From the NCBI GenBank assembly GCA_035295745.1, contig DATGIL010000022.1, positions 62,001-126,000 on the forward strand: a stretch of DNA of 64,000 nucleotides. Reading direction: 5' to 3'. Shown piece after piece: positions 44,017 through 52,601 of this stretch. The position numbers and the translations under genes were made by a program. Source of the DNA: JAIQFL01 sp035295745 (GTDB taxonomy: Bacteria > Acidobacteriota > Terriglobia > Bryobacterales > Bryobacteraceae). Within the stretch, counting starts at the first letter, position 1. Each line of letters starts with the position of its first letter. The notes under the pieces were generated by a model that was not told the DNA's origin, did no database searches, and saw nothing but the letters and a program-made list of their open reading frames with translations.

Positions 44017-45639
44017 ATGTCGAGCAGCAATCAAAGCGCGTACTGGGGCAGCCGCGAACTGGTCATAAAATGTGCCAGGCAATATCGAACCTGCCCTCGG
44101 AACGAAATGATGATCAACTATATCGGCGCGGCGTGCAGCGTATTCCTGAACTATAAGGCTGGCGCGGTTCCCGACGATCAAGCGTTTGTATTGGCGCTGT
44201 GGTTGTTTCGTTACCTGCGCCGCCGGGAGGCGTTCGTCGGAAGCTTGGGAGAGGGTGGCGCCCTCACGGACAAAGTGGCACGGGACCTGCTCTTTGCCCG
44301 GAATCGCGCAGAAGACCTGGTCGTGACGACTTTGCCCGATTGGGACTCCGCGGTGCACGATCTGGCGCGGCGGTGGATAGGCAACGCGTACCATGGCAAA
44401 CACCTCGACATCAAGAACCTGACCGAGCCGCACGGTTATGGTCCGTCCCTTCGGCGGCTGTGGGTCGAGGCTCGCAACCACGGTCACGATCCATGGGGGA
44501 TCATTGGCGGCTGGGCCCTTCACATGCCGAAATCCTTCCAGGACTACGATCCTGACGAGTTTTTTGAACGATGGAAGAAAGGCCCGCACAAGGCACTTCG
44601 GGAGGAACTGTCTCCCAAGGAGAACAAACAGGTATCGCGAGTTCTTGCCAAGCGCATCGAATGGCGGCCGACCGGCAACTTCGACATTCCGTGGATCGCG
44701 GAGGATCGGCAGCACACGTATCGCGTCCGGCTCAACAACTTCCCGGATGAGTGGATGTACGGCCTGTTGGTGGACGAGACGGAAGCGGGCGATTTTCACG
44801 ACTGGCCGGACACCTGGAAGCGCGGACCACACAAAACCCCGGCTGAGTCGGCGGCCGGCAGGAAGCCGAAGACGAGTGCACAGGCCGTTGTGGAGATCGA
44901 CCCCGGCCGATTGGTGACCCGCTATCGGAACGGCGACCACGAGGGAGTATGGAGCGACCTGGACTGCCTCGGTGGGCGCGTGCGTGAGCCTCGCTACCTG
45001 GAGCCTGCGCGCGCAGTGGCGCGCGAGACGATGCAGCGTGCGCGCCGGAATGTCGAGACGATTGTCAGGCGCTTACATGAGATGAACTACCGCTTCTCGG
45101 TTTGGGAACCGAAGGCAGCGCAGCGAGGCGACCGGCCGTTCGTCCCGGCGGCGGCCGATGCAGCGGAGCAGTTAAGGAAGCTCGAGCGAGACGGGATGGT
45201 GCTGCCGTTGTCGCTGGAGGCTTGGGTGGAGCAGGTCGGTTCGGTAAACCTGATGGGAGCGCATCCGAAGCTGTGCTTCCTCGGGGATGAGGAGGATTTT
45301 CCGTATCTGTTCGCCGACCCCTTGATGGTGGATGTGTCGCTGGAGCACATCGCGGGAGAGGACGCATCGGACGGAATCGATTATGTGATCGCACTGGATG
45401 ACGAGGGCAAGGCGGGCGGCGCCACTCTGCACCCTGGCTACTATAAACCGGACTTTTATTTTGTGCGCCTTCCCGATCTGCATGCGGACACGAAGTTGCG
45501 AGGGGAACGGCACAAAATAAATTTCGTAAGCTACCTGCGGCTGGCCTTTCGTTGGGGCGGGTTTCCCGGCTGGGAACAATACGACGAACGGCCCGAGAAA
45601 GAGCTCACGGCGCTGAGCAGTGGGTTACTGGCGATCTAG
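44017..45639 (+). CDS. Large hypothetical protein, two-part
   Basis: 540 residues from the ATG at 44017 (the frame is open to 43945). The N-terminal half is helical and Trp-rich (QAFVLALWLFRYLRRREAFV, HDPWGIIGGWALHMPKSFQD). The C-terminal half (WSDLDCLGGRVREPRYLEPA, RNVETIVRRLHEMNYRF, LPLSLEAWVEQVGSVNLMGA) resembles proteins with SMI1/KNR4-like or immunity-type folds; that is a weak impression. Codon use looks normal for the genome, unlike several neighbouring small genes. No function assigned. Confidence 0.65.
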   Translation: MSSSNQSAYWGSRELVIKCARQYRTCPRNEMMINYIGAACSVFLNYKAGAVPDDQAFVLALWLFRYLRRREAFVGSLGEGGALTDKVARDLLFARNRAEDLVVTTLPDWDSAVHDLARRWIGNAYHGKHLDIKNLTEPHGYGPSLRRLWVEARNHGHDPWGIIGGWALHMPKSFQDYDPDEFFERWKKGPHKALREELSPKENKQVSRVLAKRIEWRPTGNFDIPWIAEDRQHTYRVRLNNFPDEWMYGLLVDETEAGDFHDWPDTWKRGPHKTPAESAAGRKPKTSAQAVVEIDPGRLVTRYRNGDHEGVWSDLDCLGGRVREPRYLEPARAVARETMQRARRNVETIVRRLHEMNYRFSVWEPKAAQRGDRPFVPAAADAAEQLRKLERDGMVLPLSLEAWVEQVGSVNLMGAHPKLCFLGDEEDFPYLFADPLMVDVSLEHIAGEDASDGIDYVIALDDEGKAGGATLHPGYYKPDFYFVRLPDLHADTKLRGERHKINFVSYLRLAFRWGGFPGWEQYDERPEKELTALSSGLLAI

Positions 45640-45959
45640 TGAATTGGGAACTGTACCGGCGCCATGTACGACCGGTGGACGTGGTGCGGTCCAGCGCCTC
45701 CTTCAACGAAAACAAAAGTCAACACTGAGGCGTTCCATCTCCTCAGCTTGACGAGCAGTCACCGATCGGCCGAGCGATCGAAAATCCAGACCAGGACCAC
45801 ATCGATCCCGCGGCGGCACGTGGGAATTACAGACACCGTCCATTAATGGTTAAGTGTGATGTATAGTGCCTCAGTCCCCCTCACACCGAAGTGGCAGCAC
45901 TCTTAAGTCGAGGGCGTCAATAATGGTTATGAAGTGGAGTGGAGGGCGGCTGGGAACTC
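45640..45959. other. Intergenic region, no gene seen
   Basis: 320 bases between convergent genes. No strong terminator or supported gene was found. Confidence 0.4.
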
Positions 45960-46697
45960 TCAAAACTCTCTCCGACTTGCCGCAGTTCCGCTCGCAGGTA
46001 CCGCACACGGTGATTCGGTATGCCTTCGGCACAAAAGCAACAGGATGATGAGCCCGACTCCGGTTGCCGAGGGTACCACGCTGTAAGGTTCTGGGATCTG
46101 TAATATTTGGGCGCCTGGTACCGGATCGCCGTTGGCATCCAAAACCCTAAAATTGACAAAAACGTCTGTGGCGTCTTCAAAAAATAAATCGCCTTGAGAA
46201 AAACCATACTCAGCCGAGAAGACTATATCGTCCGAAATTGTTAAGACGAACGGAACGTCGAACGTGAATGAGAACGGAGCCACCACTGTTGGAAATGGGG
46301 GCTGAACGAAATTCGAGTAGTACGTTTCCTCGGCTTGACAAACCGTACGGAATCCACAGCTCGCGGTGTAATCGCCGGTAGCAATTCCAGCGAGGCTTCC
46401 AGTTCCCGATCCACCCGAGATCACAAATTCGCCACTGCTTGAAGTCTCCACTTCTCCATGGATCTTGACATCCAATCCGGCGGGGACCACAAATGAAAAC
46501 GAAACGTAGTTCCCCAGAGATGAATCAAGCGGAGAGACAAAAGAATAGTTGTTGCGCAGCCAGGCGGAACCACAGTCCCATGGCTGCACATTACCTAAAG
46601 CGTCCGTCGCTGTGCCGGTGCAATACGCGACGTTAGCGCTGGCCGGTAATGTGACAAGAAAGAGTGGAATAAATATCGCCTTCAGGATGATGCGCAT
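45960..46697 (-). CDS. PEP-CTERM sorting domain protein
   Basis: 245 residues with a signal peptide (MRIILKAIFIPLFLVTLPAS), a secreted beta-rich body with four cysteines, and a PEP-CTERM-like end: IPEPYSVVPSATGVGLIILL followed by CRRH. About 25 residues follow the anchor, more than usual. Function unknown. It is the second of three PEP-CTERM genes here. Confidence 0.78.
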   Translation of the reverse strand: MRIILKAIFIPLFLVTLPASANVAYCTGTATDALGNVQPWDCGSAWLRNNYSFVSPLDSSLGNYVSFSFVVPAGLDVKIHGEVETSSSGEFVISGGSGTGSLAGIATGDYTASCGFRTVCQAEETYYSNFVQPPFPTVVAPFSFTFDVPFVLTISDDIVFSAEYGFSQGDLFFEDATDVFVNFRVLDANGDPVPGAQILQIPEPYSVVPSATGVGLIILLLLCRRHTESPCAVPASGTAASRREF

Positions 46698-47166
46698 CGC
46701 TGATAGCTATAGCAGGCATCAGACCCCTTGTAAAGGGCTATGGGAACCATGTCTTCAAATTAAGAAGATTTTAAAAGATACCGCGGACCAAAACGGCCGC
46801 GATGCTCGAAGCCCCCGACGCCAACAGGCCGCGCCAGTCGGGTTCGACGTCGCACGTCCTAGTTGGGGAAGCAAGCTGATCGAGGAGGTTGGGGACAATG
46901 TGCTTTCCATTGAAGGACGGCGAGGAAGCACTTTCAAAACTCTTGAAATGATCCGTCCAGGTAACACGATAATGTTCCTTTCCAAGACCTTTTTTCGAAG
47001 AGCTGCCTCAGGAAAAGACCCGAGACGAGCAGCTAGTTTTGGTATCTATCCTGGCGCATCAGTGTCATTTTAGAATTTTAGAATCTGATCGGCCACGGGA
47101 CCGTGGCATCTGACGTGTGCCCAGCCTCATGCGCAGAAAGCCAGGGAGGCGGCTGGGGTCGAAGCT
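46698..47166. other. Intergenic region, no confident gene
   Basis: 469 bases. Short frames exist on both strands (46755-46985 minus and a plus frame ending 47073), but neither has domain support. A small hairpin GCCACGG-GA-CCGTGGC lies near 47093-47108. Confidence 0.35.
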
Positions 47167-47478
47167 TCAACGGAAACCCAGCGGGTTGATTATTGACACA
47201 ATCAGATCCAGGACCTCGGTTACGACGAGCAGTTGCGTGGCGACGAGATCCTTCTGGAGCGGCTGGCAGAGCAGCTGCCAGTCTTGGTACTCCACAAAAC
47301 GATTGGCCTGGTGGCTGAGCGCAATCAGCCGGGGCAGGTAGATCGCGTCAAAGATATCCTTGATCCGTTCCGCAGGGAGTCCGTCCTCGAAGTGCACCAG
47401 CTCGCGTTCCAGGCATTGCCGGAGCACCGAAGCCGTGGTGCACATCTGGGCTTGACTCTCGGGCTCCGGGAAGGCCAT
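47167..47478 (-). CDS. 103-residue hypothetical protein
   Basis: A helical acidic protein (TTASVLRQCLERELVHFEDG, IKDIFDAIYLPRLIALSHQA, TQLLVVTEVLDLIVSIINPL). It lies 11 bases after the 99-residue gene, so the two probably form one operon. No family recognised. Confidence 0.5.
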   Translation of the reverse strand: MAFPEPESQAQMCTTASVLRQCLERELVHFEDGLPAERIKDIFDAIYLPRLIALSHQANRFVEYQDWQLLCQPLQKDLVATQLLVVTEVLDLIVSIINPLGFR

Positions 47479-47489
47479 GGCAAAATCCT

Positions 47490-47789
47490 TCAGTTGACAA
47501 CGTACGAGTGTTGCTGCACAAAGGCGACGAGATCATTGGCGGCGACCACATAAGCATCGCGGGCCTGGGCTTCCGCACGCCGTTGGGCCGAAAGCCGCCG
47601 GCATGCCTCCAGGCTGACGGGCAGGCTGAGCTGCTTGACCTGCACTTCGGTTTTTCGAGATTCGGAAATCAGGTGCTGGAGTGCAAGAGCGTACACCCGC
47701 CGCAAGCGATCGAGTTCCTTCTCGTCGTCCAAAGGTTGCGACTTCACAAGCAAAGGTATATGGTAGCGCGCAGTGATGTCTCTTCCCAA
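47490..47789 (-). CDS. 99-residue hypothetical protein
   Basis: MGRDITARYHIPLLVKSQPL leads into a helical body (DEKELDRLRRVYALALQHLI, ACRRLSAQRRAEAQARDAYV). First gene of a two-gene leftward operon with the 103-residue protein. A toxin-antitoxin or element-specific pair is possible, but nothing in the sequence identifies one. Confidence 0.5.
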   Translation of the reverse strand: MGRDITARYHIPLLVKSQPLDDEKELDRLRRVYALALQHLISESRKTEVQVKQLSLPVSLEACRRLSAQRRAEAQARDAYVVAANDLVAFVQQHSYVVN

Positions 47790-48236
47790 GAGCTACTCCT
47801 TGGTTAACGAAAGGAAAAACGCGTTGATTGCAATTTGCGATATCTACAAAGCCGCTGCATCGGGAGAATGCCGATTGAGGTGTTCGCCAATTCCGGCACA
47901 AAGAGTGGTGGCCGGTACATGGCGGCCCAAACCACCACGGCCATAGGTGGAGTGGATTCGCTCAGTGCCCCGAAACCGCTCATCCCGCCAGACGAATCCG
48001 GGACCCGTCATTCAAAGAGGGCAACGGCCTCTTTGAAGTAGTGGAATGTCGACCGGGCGAGTGCCTGGCAGAGCTGAATACCGCCTATCCGCGCGGGCGC
48101 GCCGGGCTCAAGACGCCCGCACCGCCGAGATGCACCCAGCTGGTACCAGCCGCCCTTGATCAGCTAAACTGATCTGATTTGGAGATCTCGAAACTCAATG
48201 CGATCGTGGGGGAATAACACAGGAGACGTAAAAGCA
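47790..48236. other. Intergenic region with a hairpin
   Basis: 447 bases without a supported gene. A perfect ten-base-pair inverted repeat, TTCAAAGAGG (48011-48020) and CCTCTTTGAA (48028-48037), has a seven-base loop but no T-tract on either strand. Confidence 0.4.
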
Positions 48237-49202
48237 ATGTCGATGAATCGGCCCATCAAAGTTGGTCTGCTCAAACAGCATGAACTCGAGGAGGCGGGCC
48301 GTATTGTCCGGGTGGCGTTCGGAACGTTTCTGGGATTGCCTAATCCCCTCGACTTCATGGGCGACCGCAATTTGATGGCGACGCGCTGGCGCTCGACCCA
48401 CGTCAAGGTGATCGCGGCGCGCGAAGGTGGCCGCCTGATCGGATCGAACGTAGCGACGCGCTGGGGATCGTTCGGGTTCTTCGGACCCCTGACTGTGCTG
48501 CCGGAATACTGGGATCAAGGCGTGGCGAAGCGGCTGCTCGAAGCCACTATGACGATTTTCGACCGATGGGGCGTGCGGCACTCCGGGCTGTTCACGTTCC
48601 CGCAAAGCGCCAAGCACGTCGGTTTGTACCAGAAGTTCGGCTACTGGCCGCGCTATCTTACCGCGATCATGACGCGCACTCCGGAGGCTAAGCCGGCATC
48701 ACAGGCTAAACTTGCGCATGCGCCCGCGTTGCTATCCACCCTCACCAAAAGCCAGCGCGAACAGGTCATCCAGGCCTGCGGGAAACTCACCCACAAGATC
48801 GATAAGGGACTCGATTTGGCTGGTGAGATCCGAGCCGTACTTGCGCAGGGCACCGGCGACGTCGCGTTGACATACACGGGCGGTGTTCTCGATGCTTTCG
48901 CAGTGTGCCTGAACGGGCCCGGATCGGAGGGCGGCGAGACAACTTGTTACGTCAAGTTTGGCGCGGCCCGTGGTGGTGCCGGAGCCGGTGAACGTTTCGA
49001 CAAGTTGCTGGATGCCTGCGAAGCGTTTGCATCCTCGCGCGGCGCGACTGTAGAGGCTGGCGTGAACCTGGCTCGCGAAGATGCCTACCGGCGCTTGCGC
49101 TCCCACGGATATCGAGTGACCATGCAGGGTGTCGCCATGCAACGTCCGCATGCGGACGGGTTCAATCGGGCCGATGCGTACGTGATCGACGACTGGCGTT
49201 AA
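48237..49202 (+). CDS. GNAT-family N-acetyltransferase, probably two GNAT folds
   Basis: 321 residues from the ATG at 48237, with AGGAGA about nine bases upstream. The first half has the GNAT core: IAAREGGRLIGSNVATRWGS, the acetyl-CoA loop LTVLPEYWDQGVAKRLLEAT, and HVGLYQKFGYWPRYLTAIM. The second half repeats the fold more weakly (FDKLLDACEAFASSRGATVE, AYRRLRSHGYRVTMQGVAM). It would acetylate an amine on an unknown small molecule or protein. It is monocistronic and sits in the accessory region. Confidence 0.85.
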   Translation: MSMNRPIKVGLLKQHELEEAGRIVRVAFGTFLGLPNPLDFMGDRNLMATRWRSTHVKVIAAREGGRLIGSNVATRWGSFGFFGPLTVLPEYWDQGVAKRLLEATMTIFDRWGVRHSGLFTFPQSAKHVGLYQKFGYWPRYLTAIMTRTPEAKPASQAKLAHAPALLSTLTKSQREQVIQACGKLTHKIDKGLDLAGEIRAVLAQGTGDVALTYTGGVLDAFAVCLNGPGSEGGETTCYVKFGAARGGAGAGERFDKLLDACEAFASSRGATVEAGVNLAREDAYRRLRSHGYRVTMQGVAMQRPHADGFNRADAYVIDDWR

Positions 49203-49504
49203 GGCCGTCACTATTGTCTTTCCTGGCCAGTTTGTTCTTCCACCCGCCGGGGCTGTGTGACAGCGGACCACACAACGTGTTTCTCCTTTCTTGAAACCAG
49301 TTGCTCACCAGTCGCCACTTGCGTCGCGCGATGTTCTCCCAGTTGGCCCACCGAAGAAGGCGTTATACTCGCTGACGGGGGAACGCCAGTTCTCCATTTC
49401 ACGCTGAACCAGCACACAGGCCCCAGCCGTCGAACTAAGAAACAGTGACGCGCTAACCAGAAGGTGCACCTCCGACATGGCGTGACCATGCATACGGAGC
49501 CAGG
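49203..49504. other. Intergenic region, no gene seen
   Basis: 302 bases between convergent genes (GNAT and recombinase). Overlapping short frames only; no terminator identified. Confidence 0.35.
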
Positions 49505-50500
49505 CTAGATCGAAATCCGCTCGACGATGTTGCGGGTGATCTTGCGGTCTCGGCGGTCGTAGAGCCGCGTGGTACGCGGGTCAGAGTGGCCGGCCAGGCG
49601 CTGCACGTCTTCAAGCGGCACACCCTGCTCAAGCAAGTCCGTGATGGTGGTGACCCGGAACGAGTGGGGCGACAGCCGCGCGGATAGGCCTGCATCCTGA
49701 AACCGGCGTTTGACCATGCGGCAGATGTCGATCGCAGTCATGCTATTCCGGGTGAGCTGGCCGGTTTTCTTGTAGGCCGTCCGGAATAGGGGAGTGTCCT
49801 TGCGAGCCGTCCGGAGCCCGGTTGCGTCCAGGTACTCCAAGACTATCCGTTCGAGATCCTGCCTGACCGGAATCTCCCGGCTTTTGCCGTTCTTCTCATC
49901 GAAGTGGAGCATGCGCTGGTCGCCGGCGTGATAGAAGCTGCCGCGCTTCAGTGTTGCCACGGCGCCAGCCCGGGCGGCCGTGTAGATCAGGATGGCGATG
50001 ATCGCCCGGTCGCGGAGCTCAACCACACTGCCGGTCCTCATCGACTTCAGGAGACGTCGCGCGCCGTCCACCGTAATCTCGGGTGTCTTGCCTTCGACCA
50101 CGGTATAGCGCTCGCCGCGCACGGACAGTGCCGGGTTCAGTACCATGGCGTGACGGGTCACCAGGCCGTCGAAATAGTGACGCAGGGCGGCCAGGTGCTG
50201 TTTGCGGGTGGCAACCGAGGTGTTTTCCTTTCCTAGCCCGTCGATATACTGACCGACATGGCTGGGCGTGATCGACGAAAGCTTGAGATCTCGGCTCTCT
50301 GCCCACTTGAAAAACCGCCGCACCGCGATGAGGTAGGCGGCGCGGGTATGCTGATTGCGTATCTTGCCAAAGAAGAACTCCTCCGTGGCAAAGATTGCCG
50401 CAGGTCCGGCCTGGGAGAGGATGACTGGCAACTGGCCAGGGAAAGAAGATGAATTACCGGCCGGAATGAGGTCGGTCGAGGGGGTAGAAGTGGGTGTCAT
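49505..50500 (-). CDS. XerC/XerD-like tyrosine recombinase
   Basis: 331 residues. A SAM-like N-terminal domain (NQHTRAAYLIAVRRFFKWAE) precedes the catalytic domain: Arg in LIYTAARAGAVATLKRG, Lys in EKNGKSREIPV, HxxR in LSPHSFRVTTITDLLEQG, and His and the nucleophile Tyr in LAGHSDPRTTRLYDRRD. All catalytic residues are present. It is unrelated in sequence to the integrase beside the tRNA, so the region contains at least two recombination systems. Confidence 0.92.
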   Translation of the reverse strand: MTPTSTPSTDLIPAGNSSSFPGQLPVILSQAGPAAIFATEEFFFGKIRNQHTRAAYLIAVRRFFKWAESRDLKLSSITPSHVGQYIDGLGKENTSVATRKQHLAALRHYFDGLVTRHAMVLNPALSVRGERYTVVEGKTPEITVDGARRLLKSMRTGSVVELRDRAIIAILIYTAARAGAVATLKRGSFYHAGDQRMLHFDEKNGKSREIPVRQDLERIVLEYLDATGLRTARKDTPLFRTAYKKTGQLTRNSMTAIDICRMVKRRFQDAGLSARLSPHSFRVTTITDLLEQGVPLEDVQRLAGHSDPRTTRLYDRRDRKITRNIVERISI

Positions 50501-50676
50501 TGCGTATGGAGTTTAATGATAAATAACCTCCTTTATCTATCTCTAAGTATATGAAAGGTTTGGAGTTGTGTCGAGGTTGTTTGTCCACAACAAAACTCCG
50601 TAGCGGTTGGAAGGGGTGGCCGATTAGTAACAGATCATTCATGCGTTCTTGCCTCTCTGCAAAAACAATGGGATTC

Positions 50677-50682
50677 TATAAT
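50677..50682 (+). promoter_or_regulatory. Candidate -10 box for the protease gene
   Basis: A perfect TATAAT at 50677-50682 lies 22 bases before the TTG start at 50704, and GGTGGAGAG follows as ribosome binding site. No good -35 was found. Confidence 0.4.
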
Positions 50683-50703
50683 TTCTAGGGTGGAGAGTAT
50701 CCA

Positions 50704-51594
50704 TTGAATCTCACTGAGACATACGAATCCGTTGTTCCCTCAATTGTCGCCATTATTTCCAGAATTTCGGACTCCGTTAAAGACATATCGGGTAACAGGC
50801 CTCTCATTCCCAACATTCTTGGTACGGGGTTTCTTGTCAGCGAGAATGGCATCGTAGCCACGAATCGGCACGTAGTTGAAGCTCTTCAAAGTATTCCACC
50901 GCATCCCAAGACTGGTGCGAACGGCTATGGTGCCATAATGTTCGATACAGGGGTCGAAAATGGCAAGCCCTATATGAATTGGATAATGCCGGAAATTGCA
51001 TCTGCTGGCATGGTAGATAGCTTTTCTTCGGATTCCAGGTGGTATGGCGAAGCTAAGCCGGACATTGCCTTTATCCAAGTAAGCGTGCGGGGAACGCCTC
51101 ATTTGAGGCTTGCCAGCCGTGATTTCTACATTCGCCCCGGAACAGGAATAGCCACCGCCGGTTTCCCCATGGGGGAAATCCCCCTCACCATGATGCAGAA
51201 AGTAAATCAGGTCACGCCATTCATTCGGCGCGGGGTTGTGAGTAGTGTATTTCCGTTTTCTATACCGCGTCCACATGGATTTACGATTGACATTATGCAG
51301 CAGGGCGGGTCCAGTGGTTCGCCAATTTTCTATGATGACGAGCCAACGGTGGTTGGGATGATGAAGGCGGTGATGAAGCAATGGTGGCCAATTCAACTTG
51401 GCCCCAAAACGCTGCTAGCGCAAATCCCAACCAACATCAGTATCGCGGTACCTGCCCATATCATAGGCTTTGCGCTACAGAGCTTCGTGCATTCGCCCTA
51501 TGCTGTCGACCCATCAGGTTTTCCAATGCTTGATGAATGGAAAATGAATCATCCGCTGAGCGGTGACCTTGGTTGGAGTTCCATCGAGCCTTGA
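50704..51594 (+). CDS. Trypsin-like serine protease (S1 fold)
   Basis: 296 residues from a TTG start, supported by a ribosome binding site (GGTGGAGAG) and a -10 box. The triad is visible: His in GIVATNRHVVEAL, Asp in AKPDIAFIQVSV, Ser in IMQQGGSSGSPIFYDD. There is no signal peptide, so it is probably cytoplasmic. Proteases of this type without signals occur in several phage-defence systems; no partner gene was identified here, so this is only a possibility. AT content is higher than in the chromosome part. Confidence 0.82.
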   Translation: MNLTETYESVVPSIVAIISRISDSVKDISGNRPLIPNILGTGFLVSENGIVATNRHVVEALQSIPPHPKTGANGYGAIMFDTGVENGKPYMNWIMPEIASAGMVDSFSSDSRWYGEAKPDIAFIQVSVRGTPHLRLASRDFYIRPGTGIATAGFPMGEIPLTMMQKVNQVTPFIRRGVVSSVFPFSIPRPHGFTIDIMQQGGSSGSPIFYDDEPTVVGMMKAVMKQWWPIQLGPKTLLAQIPTNISIAVPAHIIGFALQSFVHSPYAVDPSGFPMLDEWKMNHPLSGDLGWSSIEP

Positions 51595-51668
51595 TGTAGC
51601 ACAAGATCCGTCGGTCTTCCGTCACTCCCAATCTTCAAAAAGCGTAAATGCGAGACGGCAGTATCACC

Positions 51669-52340
51669 TCAATTGATACCGACAATGTAACGGCGAACTT
51701 TCACGGAAAAATTAACGCGGGCTCTGCAACCATCGAGATGCTTCCAGGTCACAAGTGCGGAGGGTGAGAGAGATTTCTCAAGGCAGATTCCCAATTCTCG
51801 GGCAAGCACCTTTAGTGCTTTCTCCTCGCAAAATAGCCACACCCATATCATTTGCGATGCCGAAGCTGACCAACCTGAGGCGTGCTAACTCTCTTTCTAG
51901 CTTGATCTGTTTATACCATTTGAAACAGTGGGGAGAGGTGTTCTCGTCCTCGTCACAGGTAAAATGGAGAGTCGTGTCAGTATCCACTGAAAACCGGCTC
52001 ATCACCGCCTGGACCACGAGCTTAAATGCAAGATAGTGAGCATCTCCTCCCAATATATTCTTAATGTGCTGAGCAAGTCCATTGAATGCAGCAACCTTTA
52101 CCGCGACAGAAAGTCCAAACTCAACTTCGGTTCGAATGATCTCAATGAACTTGCTGACTACAGAAATCCGTCTCTTATGTTCGGTAATGTGTAGTGAGGG
52201 GAATTAAGCTGGCACAAGAGTTGCCGCAATTCCCTCTCCATGTTTTCCCAACGAGACCGTTCGCTGAGGAACCCTGAGAATACTACGAGCTCGCGCTGGT
52301 GGAATTGATCACTTTCATCAAAGTACCCCGTAGAGTGCAC
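51669..52340 (-). pseudogene. Frameshifted DUF3800-like gene
   Basis: Three pieces in different frames make up one protein. The first (52340-52158) begins MHSTGYFDESDQFHQRELVV, then FSGFLSERSRWENMERELRQ, like DUF3800. The second (from about 52180 to 51778) continues RRISVVSKFIEIIRTEVEFG, NILGGDAHYLAFKLVVQAVM, with LHFTCDEDENT. The last (51851-51669) is ARELGICLEK followed by a tail. Stops and frame changes near 52160 and 51800 indicate a broken gene. DUF3800 proteins have an RNase H-like fold and are common on mobile and defence islands. Confidence 0.6.
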
Positions 52341-52601
52341 TCATAAACTATTAATCAGTCCGAGTTCGAGTATCGAGCCGAGATTGATCAATACGGTCAA
52401 GTATAAGTCACAGGTTATTAAGCAACAACTTCCTTGCTCAAGAACCCTGCGCGGCGCGGCCCCAACTTCTCCTCCTCACGGCCGACCAATTCTCCCCCGG
52501 TATGGTTAAATCCGGAGCAATATTCCCAAGCAAATCGTTACTGCGGCGCCGCCGGGCAGGAACGGCATGGGAAACGTTAAGGCTGAGTCCCCGAATTCTC
52601 G

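Noticed and set aside
46549..47073. Plus-strand 174-codon frame overlapping the PEP-CTERM gene start
   Set aside because: Its first third is antisense to the PEP-CTERM signal peptide, and the rest has no domain or clear start.
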